DNA of 64,000 nt, taken from positions 3,596,001 to 3,660,000 of the forward strand of contig NZ_CP011114.1 of assembly GCF_000993825.1 (NCBI RefSeq). The letters run 5' to 3'. Each line of letters begins with the position of its first letter. Position 1 is the first letter of the stretch. The notes beneath the pieces are model-generated. The model was not told where the DNA came from. It saw nothing but the letters and a program-made list of their open reading frames with translations, and searched no databases. A program made the translations under genes and the position numbers. Below are positions 1-8,581 of this stretch, in pieces. Origin of the DNA: Paenibacillus durus ATCC 35681 (lineage in GTDB: Bacteria; Bacillota; Bacilli; Paenibacillales; Paenibacillaceae).

Positions 1-1200
1 GTAGAATATGGCTAGAAAGGCGAGATGATGCGGCAGGACGTTATTTTTAAATTGGCTCCATGCGCTGTATGTATAGGCAAGGGCGCCTGGCGGCTTGTTC
101 TCCGCCTTCTCGAAATTCCCGAGGTACGAAGGGCGAATCGCCATGCTGTGCGCTGCGGCGTAACGCATGTTATCCAGCAGACGGCTGGGATGCTTCAGAT
201 AGAACAGCAGCACATCCTTGTGGGAAATCCGGCTGTAGAAGTCGGGAACGAGCGACGGATCATCCTGCTTGATCGCCGTGCCGCTCTCGAAATAGTTCGT
301 GCCCGCCAGCACCTCAAGCCGCTCAGGCAGCCCGAGCTCCCTGAGATCCCCTTTCACATCCGGCGAACCGTTCAGAATACCGTAAAATACCGTCTGGTAC
401 AGATTGATATGCTTCAAATCCTTGGGCGCGGCGGCGTACATAATGACGGAAATAAGAAAGATGGCAGCCGAGAAACGGATCGCTGCTTTGCGGAAGCCCG
501 CAGTCCCTTGAAGCGACGCGAACCGCAGCAAGATCAGGGCGAAGGCGACGCCGATCGGCGCGTTCTGGATTTTGGAGCAGGTCAGGAAGAAGACGGCAAT
601 AAAGAAGAGCCAAAGGTCCTTGACCGCCGGATTCTCCTTGAAAGCAAGCCTCAGCCCCAGCGCGAAGGTCAGCAGCATGAATACGAGCGAGACCGGCTCG
701 CCGAAGAGCGAATTGAAATACGCGAGATAGCCGATATCGTAAAAAACGAACAGCAGCGCTCCCGCCAGCAGCAGCCCCGTAATATAAGAACCGCGGGCGT
801 TATGCTTGACCAGCAGCCAGGTAGCCGCCAGCAGTAATAACCCGTACACCGCAGCCAGCAGCCGGATGTCAAACCAGCTTCCGTGCAGCAATCCGCCCAG
901 CAGCCTTGGCACCAGCACAATAAAAATCTGCGACGAGGGATAGAACCCCCGGAACAGATTCTCATACGCGAACCGGGAATGGCTGTAGCTGAAAAAGCGG
1001 TCTGCGTACGTCTCGGAAGCATTGTAATAATTCAGGCCGATCGTGTTCATCATTCGCAAAAAGTCGCCATTGTCGGCCACGCCAATGAATGGCCCGAGGA
1101 ACAGCAGACCGAGCAGCAGGCCAAGGCCCGCCGCTACCCCCAGAACATGCGGTTTTAACCATCTTTTCATTGTCTTTTTCTCTCCCAGCTTCTTCTTCAT
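1..1200 (-). CDS. polytopic membrane protein, 3' end outside window
   Basis: An open frame of 400 codons runs from ATG at 1200 to the window edge without a stop. The product starts with a short lysine-rich cytoplasmic tail, then alternates hydrophobic segments with loops. A DNGDFLRMM motif follows the first membrane segment, and a NSLFGEP motif lies about 180 residues in. These two motifs and the layout resemble the large GT-C-like membrane proteins of Firmicutes envelope or glycan loci; this is family resemblance, not a proven function. The gene starts 23 bp after the LtaS stop, so the two probably share an operon and an envelope-polymer role. A better ribosome site may serve the internal ATG at codon 11. 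Confidence 0.75.
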   Translation of the reverse strand, partial: MKKKLGEKKTMKRWLKPHVLGVAAGLGLLLGLLFLGPFIGVADNGDFLRMMNTIGLNYYNASETYADRFFSYSHSRFAYENLFRGFYPSSQIFIVLVPRLLGGLLHGSWFDIRLLAAVYGLLLLAATWLLVKHNARGSYITGLLLAGALLFVFYDIGYLAYFNSLFGEPVSLVFMLLTFALGLRLAFKENPAVKDLWLFFIAVFFLTCSKIQNAPIGVAFALILLRFASLQGTAGFRKAAIRFSAAIFLISVIMYAAAPKDLKHINLYQTVFYGILNGSPDVKGDLRELGLPERLEVLAGTNYFESGTAIKQDDPSLVPDFYSRISHKDVLLFYLKHPSRLLDNMRYAAAHSMAIRPSYLGNFEKAENKPPGALAYTYSAWSQFKNNVLPHHLAFLAIFY

Positions 1201-1223
1201 CGTTCAGCCTCTTTGCCGGGCTT

Positions 1224-3122
1224 CTAACGTCTCGGCAGCAGCTTCACATATTCGTCGGACAGGCTCATCCATTGCGAAATATACTTGTAGTCCGGTTCAT
1301 ATTTGGCAAAATCGGCGACCTTCTGCAGCGTCTTCAGCGAGACGGCCTCGCCGTCCTGAAAGCTTTTTCCGGGAACGAACAGAATGTCGTCATTGAAAAA
1401 AGAGCCCGTGGGGAGATAGTATCTCATGCCCAGCACATTATGCTGTATATTCAGCAGATCGTGGCCGAATGGCGTAACCCCTTCATTTTTTAGCGATATC
1501 CCGAGCAGATTAGCCAGGGTCGGCATGATATCCAGCTGTCCCCCCGTCCGTTCGATCCTTTTCCCCTGCTCCGAGCGGGGCATGTGAATGATAAGCGGAA
1601 TATTGAACCGGCTGATCCGGGAATCGTATTTGATCCCAAGCGCGCCTTCCACCTGTTCCGGCGGAACCTCCTGCGGCTGAAGGCCGAAATGGTCGCCGTA
1701 AAACACCAGCATCGTACTGTCCCACAGCCCGTTTTGCTTCAATCCGTCAATCAGCGTGCCGATGGCATAATCGGTATAGTTAATCGCGGTCAGATAATCG
1801 CCGAGCATGGTGCCTTGGAGATGATCCGGTACGCTAATTTTTTTGAACGAATCCGGAATTTGAAAAGGGTGGTGGCTGGAGGCCGTCACGAACTGGGCGT
1901 AAAAAGGCGTCCCTCTGCTCTTCAGCTCGGCCAGCTTCTGCACTCCCGTAAGGTACAGCTGCTCATCCGAAGCGCCGAAGGCATTGAAATGATCGTTCTT
2001 ATAATACGGCTTGTCGTAATAGCCATTAAAGCCAATCGCCGCATACAGCTCCTTCCGGTTCCAGAAGCCGACCTTGTTGACATGGAACGTATAGGCTTCG
2101 TAGCCCTTCTTCTCCAGCGCGCGCGGCAGGCTCGGCAGCGTCCGGTCTCCGAACCCCGTGGACATTGCCACCGAGCCGATCGGGTAGATCGACGTATTGC
2201 TCATAAATTCCGCATCCGAGGTGTTGCCCGGACCAATCTGCTGGAAGACATGGGGAAAATAGAACCCTTCGTCAGCCAGCTTGTTCAAGTTCGGCGTAAG
2301 CTCCTGCCCGTTCAGCGACTGATGCAGCGGGAAGTTCTGGAACGCCTCCATCTGCACGACAATGACGTTCTTGCCTTGCATGGAACCGAAAAAATTCGCG
2401 GACGGCGTGCCGGAAGGCGCTCCCCCATAGTTATAGGTGGATTCCAGCGCTTCAACCTTGGCGATCGTATTTTTGATATCGCCGCTGCCGACCAGGTCGT
2501 TGTTCCGGCGCTCCCGAAGCGCGGCGACGATCTCGTAATTCAGGAAGCCTGCACTCTCCGCCTGCAATAGCTCGTTCGTGATTCCTGACGAGGCATGAAT
2601 CGAATAGGCGGACAACGACCCGCCTCCGATAATGGAGACCAGAATAACGGCCGGATACACGCCCCGGAGCCTTGGACGGGCATCGGACGAACGCGTATCC
2701 CTTGTGCCTGTCTCCCTTGTGCGGAACAAGCGGTAAATCACATAGACGGCAATGTCCGCAATGAACAAGTAATCGACCGGCTGAATCGTCGACTCCACGC
2801 TGTCTCTGATCTGGAACACCTGGTTCAGCTCATAGAGAGCCTGGTAAGTCGGGACCGAGCCAAAATGTTTGAAATATACGCTTGAAGCGAACAGCAGCAG
2901 CGACAGTATGCCATTAAAAATCCAAAATACGGCGGTCTTCGCCTTCGCTGGCACCGCAGCAGCCAGTATTCCCATCAGCAGCAGCACCGGCGCGGCATCG
3001 GCCAGTACCCATTCCCAGGCGATCCGGCCATAGAACAGCATCCGCAGCACCAGCAGCTTCAGCACGAGCAGCGTGGACACGGTGTAGAACCCGGCGGCGG
3101 CCCCTTTATTTTGTACGTTCAT
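1224..3122 (-). CDS. LtaS-type sulfatase-fold polyglycerolphosphate synthase
   Basis: 632 residues. The N-terminal ~180 residues hold about five membrane segments, followed by an extracellular sulfatase-fold domain. The nucleophile is the threonine in GNTSDAEF (T301), with QMEA before it (E259) and FYGDHFG later, the metal-binding signature of lipoteichoic-acid synthases. Such enzymes polymerise glycerol phosphate from phosphatidylglycerol onto a glycolipid anchor outside the membrane. The ATG is preceded by AGAGGGG at a good distance. LtaS, YfnI, YqgS and YvgJ paralogues differ in role (synthase or primase) and cannot be told apart here. Confidence 0.92.
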   Translation of the reverse strand: MNVQNKGAAAGFYTVSTLLVLKLLVLRMLFYGRIAWEWVLADAAPVLLLMGILAAAVPAKAKTAVFWIFNGILSLLLFASSVYFKHFGSVPTYQALYELNQVFQIRDSVESTIQPVDYLFIADIAVYVIYRLFRTRETGTRDTRSSDARPRLRGVYPAVILVSIIGGGSLSAYSIHASSGITNELLQAESAGFLNYEIVAALRERRNNDLVGSGDIKNTIAKVEALESTYNYGGAPSGTPSANFFGSMQGKNVIVVQMEAFQNFPLHQSLNGQELTPNLNKLADEGFYFPHVFQQIGPGNTSDAEFMSNTSIYPIGSVAMSTGFGDRTLPSLPRALEKKGYEAYTFHVNKVGFWNRKELYAAIGFNGYYDKPYYKNDHFNAFGASDEQLYLTGVQKLAELKSRGTPFYAQFVTASSHHPFQIPDSFKKISVPDHLQGTMLGDYLTAINYTDYAIGTLIDGLKQNGLWDSTMLVFYGDHFGLQPQEVPPEQVEGALGIKYDSRISRFNIPLIIHMPRSEQGKRIERTGGQLDIMPTLANLLGISLKNEGVTPFGHDLLNIQHNVLGMRYYLPTGSFFNDDILFVPGKSFQDGEAVSLKTLQKVADFAKYEPDYKYISQWMSLSDEYVKLLPRR

Positions 3123-3252
3123 GCTTACCCCTCTTATTTGTAAAATTCATGTAATACCCATTATAGTCAAAATAGAGCAAACCTCAAAGGCGATCGTGCA
3201 GCGGTTATATATTTGCGGATTTCCGCTTTAATATGAACTATGGGGTGAGAAG

Positions 3253-4395
3253 ATGAGAGAGAAGACATTTGTGCTGGCGCCGGATTCCTTTAAAGAGAGT
3301 ATGACGGCAAAAGAAGTCTGCATTGCGATGGAAAAAGGGCTGCGGAAGGTCTACCCGGCGGCTAATTATATTCATGTTCCGATGGCGGATGGCGGCGAAG
3401 GAACGGTGCAGTCGCTGGTCGACGCCTCGGGCGGACAAATCCGTTACAAGGAAGTAACGGGACCGCTCGGGCAGCCGGTCACAGCCAAGTACGGTATTCT
3501 GGGCGACGGGACGACTGCGGCAATCGAGATGGCGTCCGCTAGCGGAATCCATCTGGTGACCCCGGAAACGAGAAACCCTTTAATTACAACAACCTATGGA
3601 ACGGGCGAGCTGATTCGCGAATGTCTGGATCAAGGAATCCGGAAAATGATCATCGGCATTGGGGGAAGCGCGACGAATGACGGCGGCACAGGCATGGCCG
3701 AAGCGCTCGGAGCCAAATTTCTGGATGAGGAAGGGAAGGCTCTGCCCCGGGGAGGAGGAAATCTGAACCGTCTGGACCGTATTGACATTTCCTCGCTGGA
3801 TGAACGGCTTCGCCATGTTGAGCTTATTGTAGCGTGCGACGTTACGAATCCGCTGTGCGGGGAGCATGGCGCCTCTTATGTGTTCGGTCCGCAAAAAGGA
3901 GCCACGCCCGAAATGGTGCGCAGGCTGGATGCCAACCTCGCCCATTATGCAGAGGTCGTGAGACGGCAGCTTCAGAAAGATGTGCGGGATATTCCGGGAG
4001 CCGGAGCGGCCGGCGGTTTGGGCGCGGGTCTGCTGATCTTTACGCGGGCGGAGCTCCGGAAAGGCATCGGGATTGTCATTGAATATACCGGCTTAAGACA
4101 AAAGCTGGCTGATGCGGATTGGGTGTTTACCGGGGAAGGCGGCATAGATTTTCAGACCAAGTTCGGCAAAACCCCTGTCGGGGTAGCCCGGGTTGCCAAA
4201 GAAAGCGGCAAAAAAGTGATTGCCGTCGCCGGGTATATCGGTGAGGGAATCGGTACCCTATATGCGGAAGGCATTGATGCGGTATTCGGCATTGTTCCGG
4301 GGGCATCGGGCCTTGAGAAGCTGCTGGTGGAGGGACCGCGCAATGTCGAGCGAACCTGCGAGAATATCGCCAGGGTACTTAGATTAAGTGAATAA
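3253..4395 (+). CDS. glycerate kinase (GarK/GlxK family)
   Basis: 380 residues, the usual length of family-1 glycerate kinases. It begins with APDSFKESMTA and carries ADGGEGT, GIGGSATNDGGTGM and GPQKGAT, all hallmarks of the fold. The enzyme phosphorylates D-glycerate with ATP to 2- or 3-phosphoglycerate, feeding glyoxylate or sugar-acid breakdown into glycolysis. The start has GGGGTGAG seven bases upstream. It stands alone, diverging from ltaS, and is followed directly by epimerase remains. The position of phosphorylation cannot be decided from sequence. Confidence 0.93.
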   Translation: MREKTFVLAPDSFKESMTAKEVCIAMEKGLRKVYPAANYIHVPMADGGEGTVQSLVDASGGQIRYKEVTGPLGQPVTAKYGILGDGTTAAIEMASASGIHLVTPETRNPLITTTYGTGELIRECLDQGIRKMIIGIGGSATNDGGTGMAEALGAKFLDEEGKALPRGGGNLNRLDRIDISSLDERLRHVELIVACDVTNPLCGEHGASYVFGPQKGATPEMVRRLDANLAHYAEVVRRQLQKDVRDIPGAGAAGGLGAGLLIFTRAELRKGIGIVIEYTGLRQKLADADWVFTGEGGIDFQTKFGKTPVGVARVAKESGKKVIAVAGYIGEGIGTLYAEGIDAVFGIVPGASGLEKLLVEGPRNVERTCENIARVLRLSE

Positions 4396-4779
4396 AGGGT
4401 TGGTGAGGGTGTCCTGCATGAATGCCTGCTGCATCCCGATGTGGTGGAGGTGCTTGCGGTCAATCGAAGGCCCTAATGGGGCCGAAGCATGTGGCCCGGG
4501 TGAAGGGCAAGACCGAGAAACGGCTGCTGCGCCTGCCCTTCAAGCCGTCCTACATGTACCGCCCGGGCTATATTCATCCGACCAAAAGGCTTGCGGAATA
4601 CCCATCGCTACTACTATACTTTAACCTGGCTGTACCCGGCGCCGCATGTTCTTTTCCCCGGTCATGTCATAACGGTAAGGAGACTAGGGCAGGCGATGAT
4701 CCGATCAGCCGTTCACGGCACGGACAGTTCCATCCTGCACAGCCGGGACATTACGGCTATGGGCAAGATTATACAGTAG
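4396..4779 (+). pseudogene. decayed NAD-dependent epimerase/dehydratase gene
   Basis: No single frame spans this stretch, but three pieces read as parts of a short-chain epimerase of the YbjT/HSCARG kind. The first frame gives GEGVLHECLLHPDVVEVLAV followed by NRR, the end of the first Rossmann strand and helix. It jumps, with about 100 residues missing, to VKGKTEKRLLRLPFK and YMYRPGYIHPTKRL. A frameshift near 4590 continues as THRYYYTLTWLYP and later LGQAMIRSAVHG up to a stop at 4777-4779. The order matches an intact protein of about 220 residues with an internal deletion and at least one indel. Its 3' end overlaps the end of the convergent anti-sigma gene. Confidence 0.75.
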
Positions 4780-5926
4780 GGTAAAACAAAAATCCCCATA
4801 TCGCTCCCGAGGTGCTGTAAGAAATGAACATATCTGAACCTCCTGGCTTGGTAAATATAGCGGTACCAGGGGTTTCCAGACTTTTCTTTAATTGATAATC
4901 CGTAAGCAGAAGATGTATGCTGTAAGCTGAAGTCACAGCTTCCGCCGCCGACCGCAGCTTCTGCTCGCTGACCGTCAGCAGCTGTCCGTCCCGCTTGGCC
5001 TTCGCCGATAGGGAGTCGGACTTCCCGTCGAATAGGGTACGGTCGCTCACCCCGTAAACAATCCGGGTCGCAGAGTCCATCGTAACGGAAGCCTCGCCTG
5101 CGAAACGTACTGTCAGCAAATCCGATGTTCCTCTAATCACGCGGTAGGCTCCCGTCAGAGAAAGATTTCCCCTGTTCTTGTTCATGATCTTTAGCGCCTT
5201 GATTCCGGCTTCCACGGTTGCAGGATCTACGGTTCCGATATCCGTTTCGCAGCTCATCATCACAATGTTCTCGTTAATAAATTCGACCCGCGCATCTTTT
5301 GCGTTTAATATGGTTTGTATGACCACCGACTTGTCTCTGGCGGCATCATAATTGACATAACGTGAGGCCCTGTAAACAAAGCTTCCTTTATACCCCAAAC
5401 TCGCCAGCTCCGTTTCCGCTCTCCGGCGCAATTTCTCCCAAACCTCTCCGGGTTTAAGCGTACTATTCACCTTCGCCCGGACCATGGCTCCCGTTTCCGT
5501 GCTGATCCATATATAAGCGGTATTGTATCCGCTGCGGTACGAATAGCGCATCTGCTTCTTGTCCGGCAAGTAATCGGTGCTTTCCAGAGGAAAGGGGTTT
5601 TCCAGCATGCTGTGTATGGCCTGGTCTGCCGTTTTCTTCATAGCTGCTTCAACAGCCGTCCCCGGGGCAGCGGAGAAGGTGTTGCCTGTTCCCCGGTAGC
5701 CGGAGAGAGGGCCATCCATTGCGGTCCAGCCCAATCCGGCGATAGTCAGCGTAATGCAGGCCACAGCAGCAACTGTAACGTACCGGTGGCGGGTGCGTTC
5801 CCGTGCCGCTCGGGGCTGGCCCTCGCGGATCGTACGGATCACATTCTCCGCATGCTCCGCCGTAAATCCGTTCTGCTCAAAAGGGCCTCGTCCCGCCTGT
5901 TCATACCATTTCGGCTTGTTGTCCAT
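4769..5926 (-). CDS. membrane-anchored anti-sigma-type partner of the ECF sigma factor
   Basis: 385 residues: a ~45-residue polar N-terminal tail, one membrane segment at about 47-66 (VAAVACITLTIAGLGW), then a large outer region without a recognised catalytic motif. No HxxxCxxC zinc anti-sigma motif is seen. Its start codon overlaps the stop of the ECF sigma gene by one base, so the two are translationally coupled. That arrangement is the main reason to call it a regulator that holds the sigma factor at the membrane. The outer part probably senses an envelope signal, which remains unknown. Confidence 0.75.
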   Translation of the reverse strand: MDNKPKWYEQAGRGPFEQNGFTAEHAENVIRTIREGQPRAARERTRHRYVTVAAVACITLTIAGLGWTAMDGPLSGYRGTGNTFSAAPGTAVEAAMKKTADQAIHSMLENPFPLESTDYLPDKKQMRYSYRSGYNTAYIWISTETGAMVRAKVNSTLKPGEVWEKLRRRAETELASLGYKGSFVYRASRYVNYDAARDKSVVIQTILNAKDARVEFINENIVMMSCETDIGTVDPATVEAGIKALKIMNKNRGNLSLTGAYRVIRGTSDLLTVRFAGEASVTMDSATRIVYGVSDRTLFDGKSDSLSAKAKRDGQLLTVSEQKLRSAAEAVTSAYSIHLLLTDYQLKKSLETPGTAIFTKPGGSDMFISYSTSGAIWGFLFYPTV

Positions 5927-6498
5927 TATTCCATCTCCTTCAGCTTGGTTTGAACCTTGCGGCGGGCGCGGTGAAGCCTCGATTTAACGGTTCCCTGCGA
6001 CCAACCGGTGAGTTCCGTGATATCTTTTACCGACATGCCGTACTTCAAATCGAGCACTAGCACTTCACGGAATCCTGCGGGCAGTTTCATGATCACATCC
6101 CAAATTTCATTGACATGCACGCTGCAGAAATACTGCATTTCCGCCGAAGCCGCAACAACCATTCCTCCACCTGCGTTCACCCCGATCTTTTCCGTTCGAT
6201 CCGGCAGCGCGGCGATATCTCCCCACAGACTTTTTCTGAAAAAACGGGATTTTCGGTAGGAGAATACAGCGTTGCGCGCAATGGAGAACAGCCAGGTCTG
6301 AAATGAGGAACCGCCTTTGTACGTGCCGATGCGGTAATAACATTTTACAAATACTTCCTGAGACAGCTCATCCGCCTGCTCACGGCTTGACGTCAGATAA
6401 TAGATGTAATTCCAGACATCGCCGCCGAAACGGTCCATCACAGCTCGCAGCGTATCTTCGTCCATGCTGTCTGCATCTTTCAGCTCGTCGAAATTCAA
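5926..6498 (-). CDS. ECF-family RNA polymerase sigma factor
   Basis: Region 2 is seen as YYLTSSREQADELSQEVFVK and a TWLFSIARNA segment; region 4 as LPAGFREVLVLDLKYGMSVK with the GTVKSRLHRARRK recognition helix. Length about 190 residues is typical for group IV sigma factors. The frame is open to a GTG at 6507, but the TTG at 6498 is preferred: GAGGTGAG lies just before it, whereas the GTG has no ribosome site and sits almost at the predicted transcription start. It is coupled to the membrane partner downstream and probably drives its own promoter. Confidence 0.93.
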   Translation of the reverse strand: MNFDELKDADSMDEDTLRAVMDRFGGDVWNYIYYLTSSREQADELSQEVFVKCYYRIGTYKGGSSFQTWLFSIARNAVFSYRKSRFFRKSLWGDIAALPDRTEKIGVNAGGGMVVAASAEMQYFCSVHVNEIWDVIMKLPAGFREVLVLDLKYGMSVKDITELTGWSQGTVKSRLHRARRKVQTKLKEME

Positions 6499-6516
6499 TG
6501 TACTCACCTCACTGGA

Positions 6517-6546
6517 TTAGACGAAGTAACAGCCGCTGCGGTTCCC
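6517..6546 (-). promoter_or_regulatory. ECF-type promoter of the sigma/anti-sigma operon
   Basis: On the minus strand GGGAACC (6546-6540) is followed after exactly 16 bases by CGTCTAA (6523-6517). GGAAC...CGTC with 16-17 bp spacing is the classic ECF promoter shape, distinct from the housekeeping TTGACA/TATAAT. It lies immediately upstream of the sigma gene and would give a leader of about a dozen bases. It indicates autoregulation. Confidence 0.78.
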
Positions 6547-6645
6547 GTTACCTGCAATAAAAGGACAACCCTATTCATACCCTATACAAATGGAAAAGGA
6601 TAGAGTAAGATGATGGCATTCTTGTTCACCCAAGGAGGACGATCA

Positions 6646-7185
6646 ATGGCGCAAGAGAACGCAAAAACGGTCCCGCCCGAGGACGTGACCATTAATGGTT
6701 TCGGTATTGAACTGAACGACAAACATAAAGGGCGCATTGACAAATATGTGGAGCTTTATGAAAAACGCATCGTCGCTCATCTGGAAGAGGAATACAGCAA
6801 GCAGACGAGTCGCGGCGGAAAATTGGCTGACCGCATCGCCGCCTTCGGCGGAAGCTGGAAGTTCATCATCTATTTCACCTGCTTCTTGGCGCTGTGGATC
6901 GTTTGGAACGTGCTTAGCTTCACCCGGCATTTTGATTCGCCGCCGTTTATTCTGCTGAATCTATGCCTGTCCTTTCTGTCCGCGTTCCAGGCTCCGTTCA
7001 TCATGATGAGCCAGAACCGACAGGCTGCCCGGGACAAACATGAGGCCATCATTGACTTTGCGATCAACTACAAGGCGGAGCAGGAGATCGACGATATGCA
7101 GGGCCATCTGCACCGGATTGAAACGGAGCTTCAGGAGCTGAAGGCCCTGCTTATAGCCCAGGCGAACAGTAAAGAGTCCAAATAA
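6646..7185 (+). CDS. DUF1003 family membrane protein
   Basis: About 179 residues. Two membrane segments (FIIYFTCFLALWIVWNVL and FILLNLCLSFLSAFQAPFIM) are joined by the family motif FDSPPFILLNL, followed by MSQNRQAARDKHEA and a C-terminal coiled coil (IDDMQGHLHRIETELQELK). This is the DUF1003 signature; its function is not established, though some members occur near ion transporters. The ATG at 6646 is chosen over one 36 bp upstream because CAAGGAGG stands directly before it. Confidence 0.88.
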   Translation: MAQENAKTVPPEDVTINGFGIELNDKHKGRIDKYVELYEKRIVAHLEEEYSKQTSRGGKLADRIAAFGGSWKFIIYFTCFLALWIVWNVLSFTRHFDSPPFILLNLCLSFLSAFQAPFIMMSQNRQAARDKHEAIIDFAINYKAEQEIDDMQGHLHRIETELQELKALLIAQANSKESK

Positions 7186-7224
7186 GGAAATGCTTCATTC
7201 ATTGTACTATAGGGGCCACAGCCC

Positions 7225-8463
7225 TCATTCCGGATACTTCCGAATAATCAGCACGGCATTATGCCCGCCAAAGCCGAATGAATTGCTCATTCCAATGTTA
7301 AGCTCCTGGCTTCGGGCCGTGTTGGGGACGTAATCCAAATCACAGGCCGGATCGGGCTGCTCCAGATTTATGGTAGGCGGGATTACGTTTTCATTTAGAC
7401 TTTTGATTAGAGCGATCGCTTCGGCTCCTCCGGCAGCGCCGAGCATATGTCCCGTCATCGATTTGTTGGCCGTAACCGGAATGCGGTAAGCCGCTTCTCC
7501 GAACATTGCTTTAATCGCGTTCGTTTCGGAGAGGTCCCCCACTCCCGTGCTGGTCGCATGCGCGCTGATGACATCAATGTCCGCAGGTGATAGCTTGGCG
7601 GCTTGCAGGGCCAGCTTCATCGCCTGATAAGCTCCTCTTCCTTCCGGATGGGTCGCCACCATATGATAGGCGTCTGAGCTGTTTCCGTAACCGATAACCT
7701 CCGCGTAGATTCGCGCATTCCGCCGCTGCGCGTGGGTAAGCGACTCCAAGACGAGGATGCCCGCCCCTTCGCCGATCACGAATCCGTCCCTTTCCGCATC
7801 AAACGGACGGCTGGCCCGTGTGATGTCTTCGTTTCGGACCGATAAAGCATGGGCGTTGCCAAAGCTGGCAAGCGAAATTTCATTAATCGCCGCTTCCGTT
7901 CCCCCGGCCAAGATAACGTCCGCCTCACCGGACCGGATGGTCCGAAGGGCTTCACCGATTGCTGTATTGCCGGTGGAGCAAGCTGTAACCGGAGAAAATG
8001 ACGGACCCATCGCGCCATATCGGATACTGATCACAGCTGCGGCCATATTGGAAATCATCATCGGCACCAAGGTCGGGCTCACCCGGTCCGCTCCACGTTC
8101 GAGCAGCACTCGATGCTGCTCAAGCAATAACCCCATGCCTCCGATTCCCGAGCCTACATATACCCCGATCCGTTCCCTGTCCAGATCGTCCAGCTTCAGT
8201 TCCGAATCAGCCACGGCTTGATCGGCGGCCGCGACCGCAAATTGAGTGAAGCGGTCCATACGCCGCGCCTCCTTGCGGCCAAACAAAGCGTCGGCGTCAA
8301 AATCCCGGACAACGCCCCCGAACCGTGTTTTATAGGCGGAGGTGTCAAATGCATCAATTGCAGATATGCCCGACTGCCCATTTCGTAATTTATTCCAAAA
8401 TTGTTCCACATCGTTGCCAAGGGGAGAAACGATACCCATGCCGCTTATAACAACTCTTTCCAT
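7225..8463 (-). CDS. fabF: beta-ketoacyl-ACP synthase II (FabF type)
   Basis: 412 residues, full length for KAS II. The catalytic triad is visible: C162 in TACSTG, H302 in AHATSTGVGD and H339 in NKSMTGHMLGAAGG, with K334. The enzyme condenses malonyl-ACP with an acyl-ACP in fatty-acid elongation. The ATG is preceded by AAGGAGG. No other fatty-acid gene surrounds it, so it is probably an extra copy rather than the housekeeping fabHF pair. It diverges from an MmyB-type regulator, a family whose C-terminal domain binds fatty acids, suggesting dedicated control. Confidence 0.92.
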   Translation of the reverse strand: MERVVISGMGIVSPLGNDVEQFWNKLRNGQSGISAIDAFDTSAYKTRFGGVVRDFDADALFGRKEARRMDRFTQFAVAAADQAVADSELKLDDLDRERIGVYVGSGIGGMGLLLEQHRVLLERGADRVSPTLVPMMISNMAAAVISIRYGAMGPSFSPVTACSTGNTAIGEALRTIRSGEADVILAGGTEAAINEISLASFGNAHALSVRNEDITRASRPFDAERDGFVIGEGAGILVLESLTHAQRRNARIYAEVIGYGNSSDAYHMVATHPEGRGAYQAMKLALQAAKLSPADIDVISAHATSTGVGDLSETNAIKAMFGEAAYRIPVTANKSMTGHMLGAAGGAEAIALIKSLNENVIPPTINLEQPDPACDLDYVPNTARSQELNIGMSNSFGFGGHNAVLIIRKYPE

Positions 8464-8517
8464 TTTGAATCCTCCTTCATTTCACATCCCCGTTATCATG
8501 TCATGGAAATTATCCTA

Positions 8518-8546
8518 TTACAAGTTGTTGTTTAAACTAGTATAAT
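8518..8546 (+). promoter_or_regulatory. promoter of the MmyB-type regulator
   Basis: A perfect TATAAT at 8541-8546 lies 17 bases after a weak -35, TTACAA (8518-8523). A ribosome site GGAGG and ATG follow at 8569-8582. The promoter is flanked by TTATCAT (8493-8499) and its inverse ATGATAA (8554-8560), which could be operator half-sites serving both divergent genes. Confidence 0.55.
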
Positions 8547-8581
8547 AAGTGCTATGATAATAAGTAATGGAGGAATGATTC

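Noticed and set aside
25..837. 270-codon plus-strand frame at the left edge
   Set aside because: Lies antisense to a continuous membrane-protein frame with clear hydrophobic segments.
1584..2570. 328-codon plus-strand frame inside ltaS
   Set aside because: Antisense shadow; the LtaS motifs are on the minus strand.
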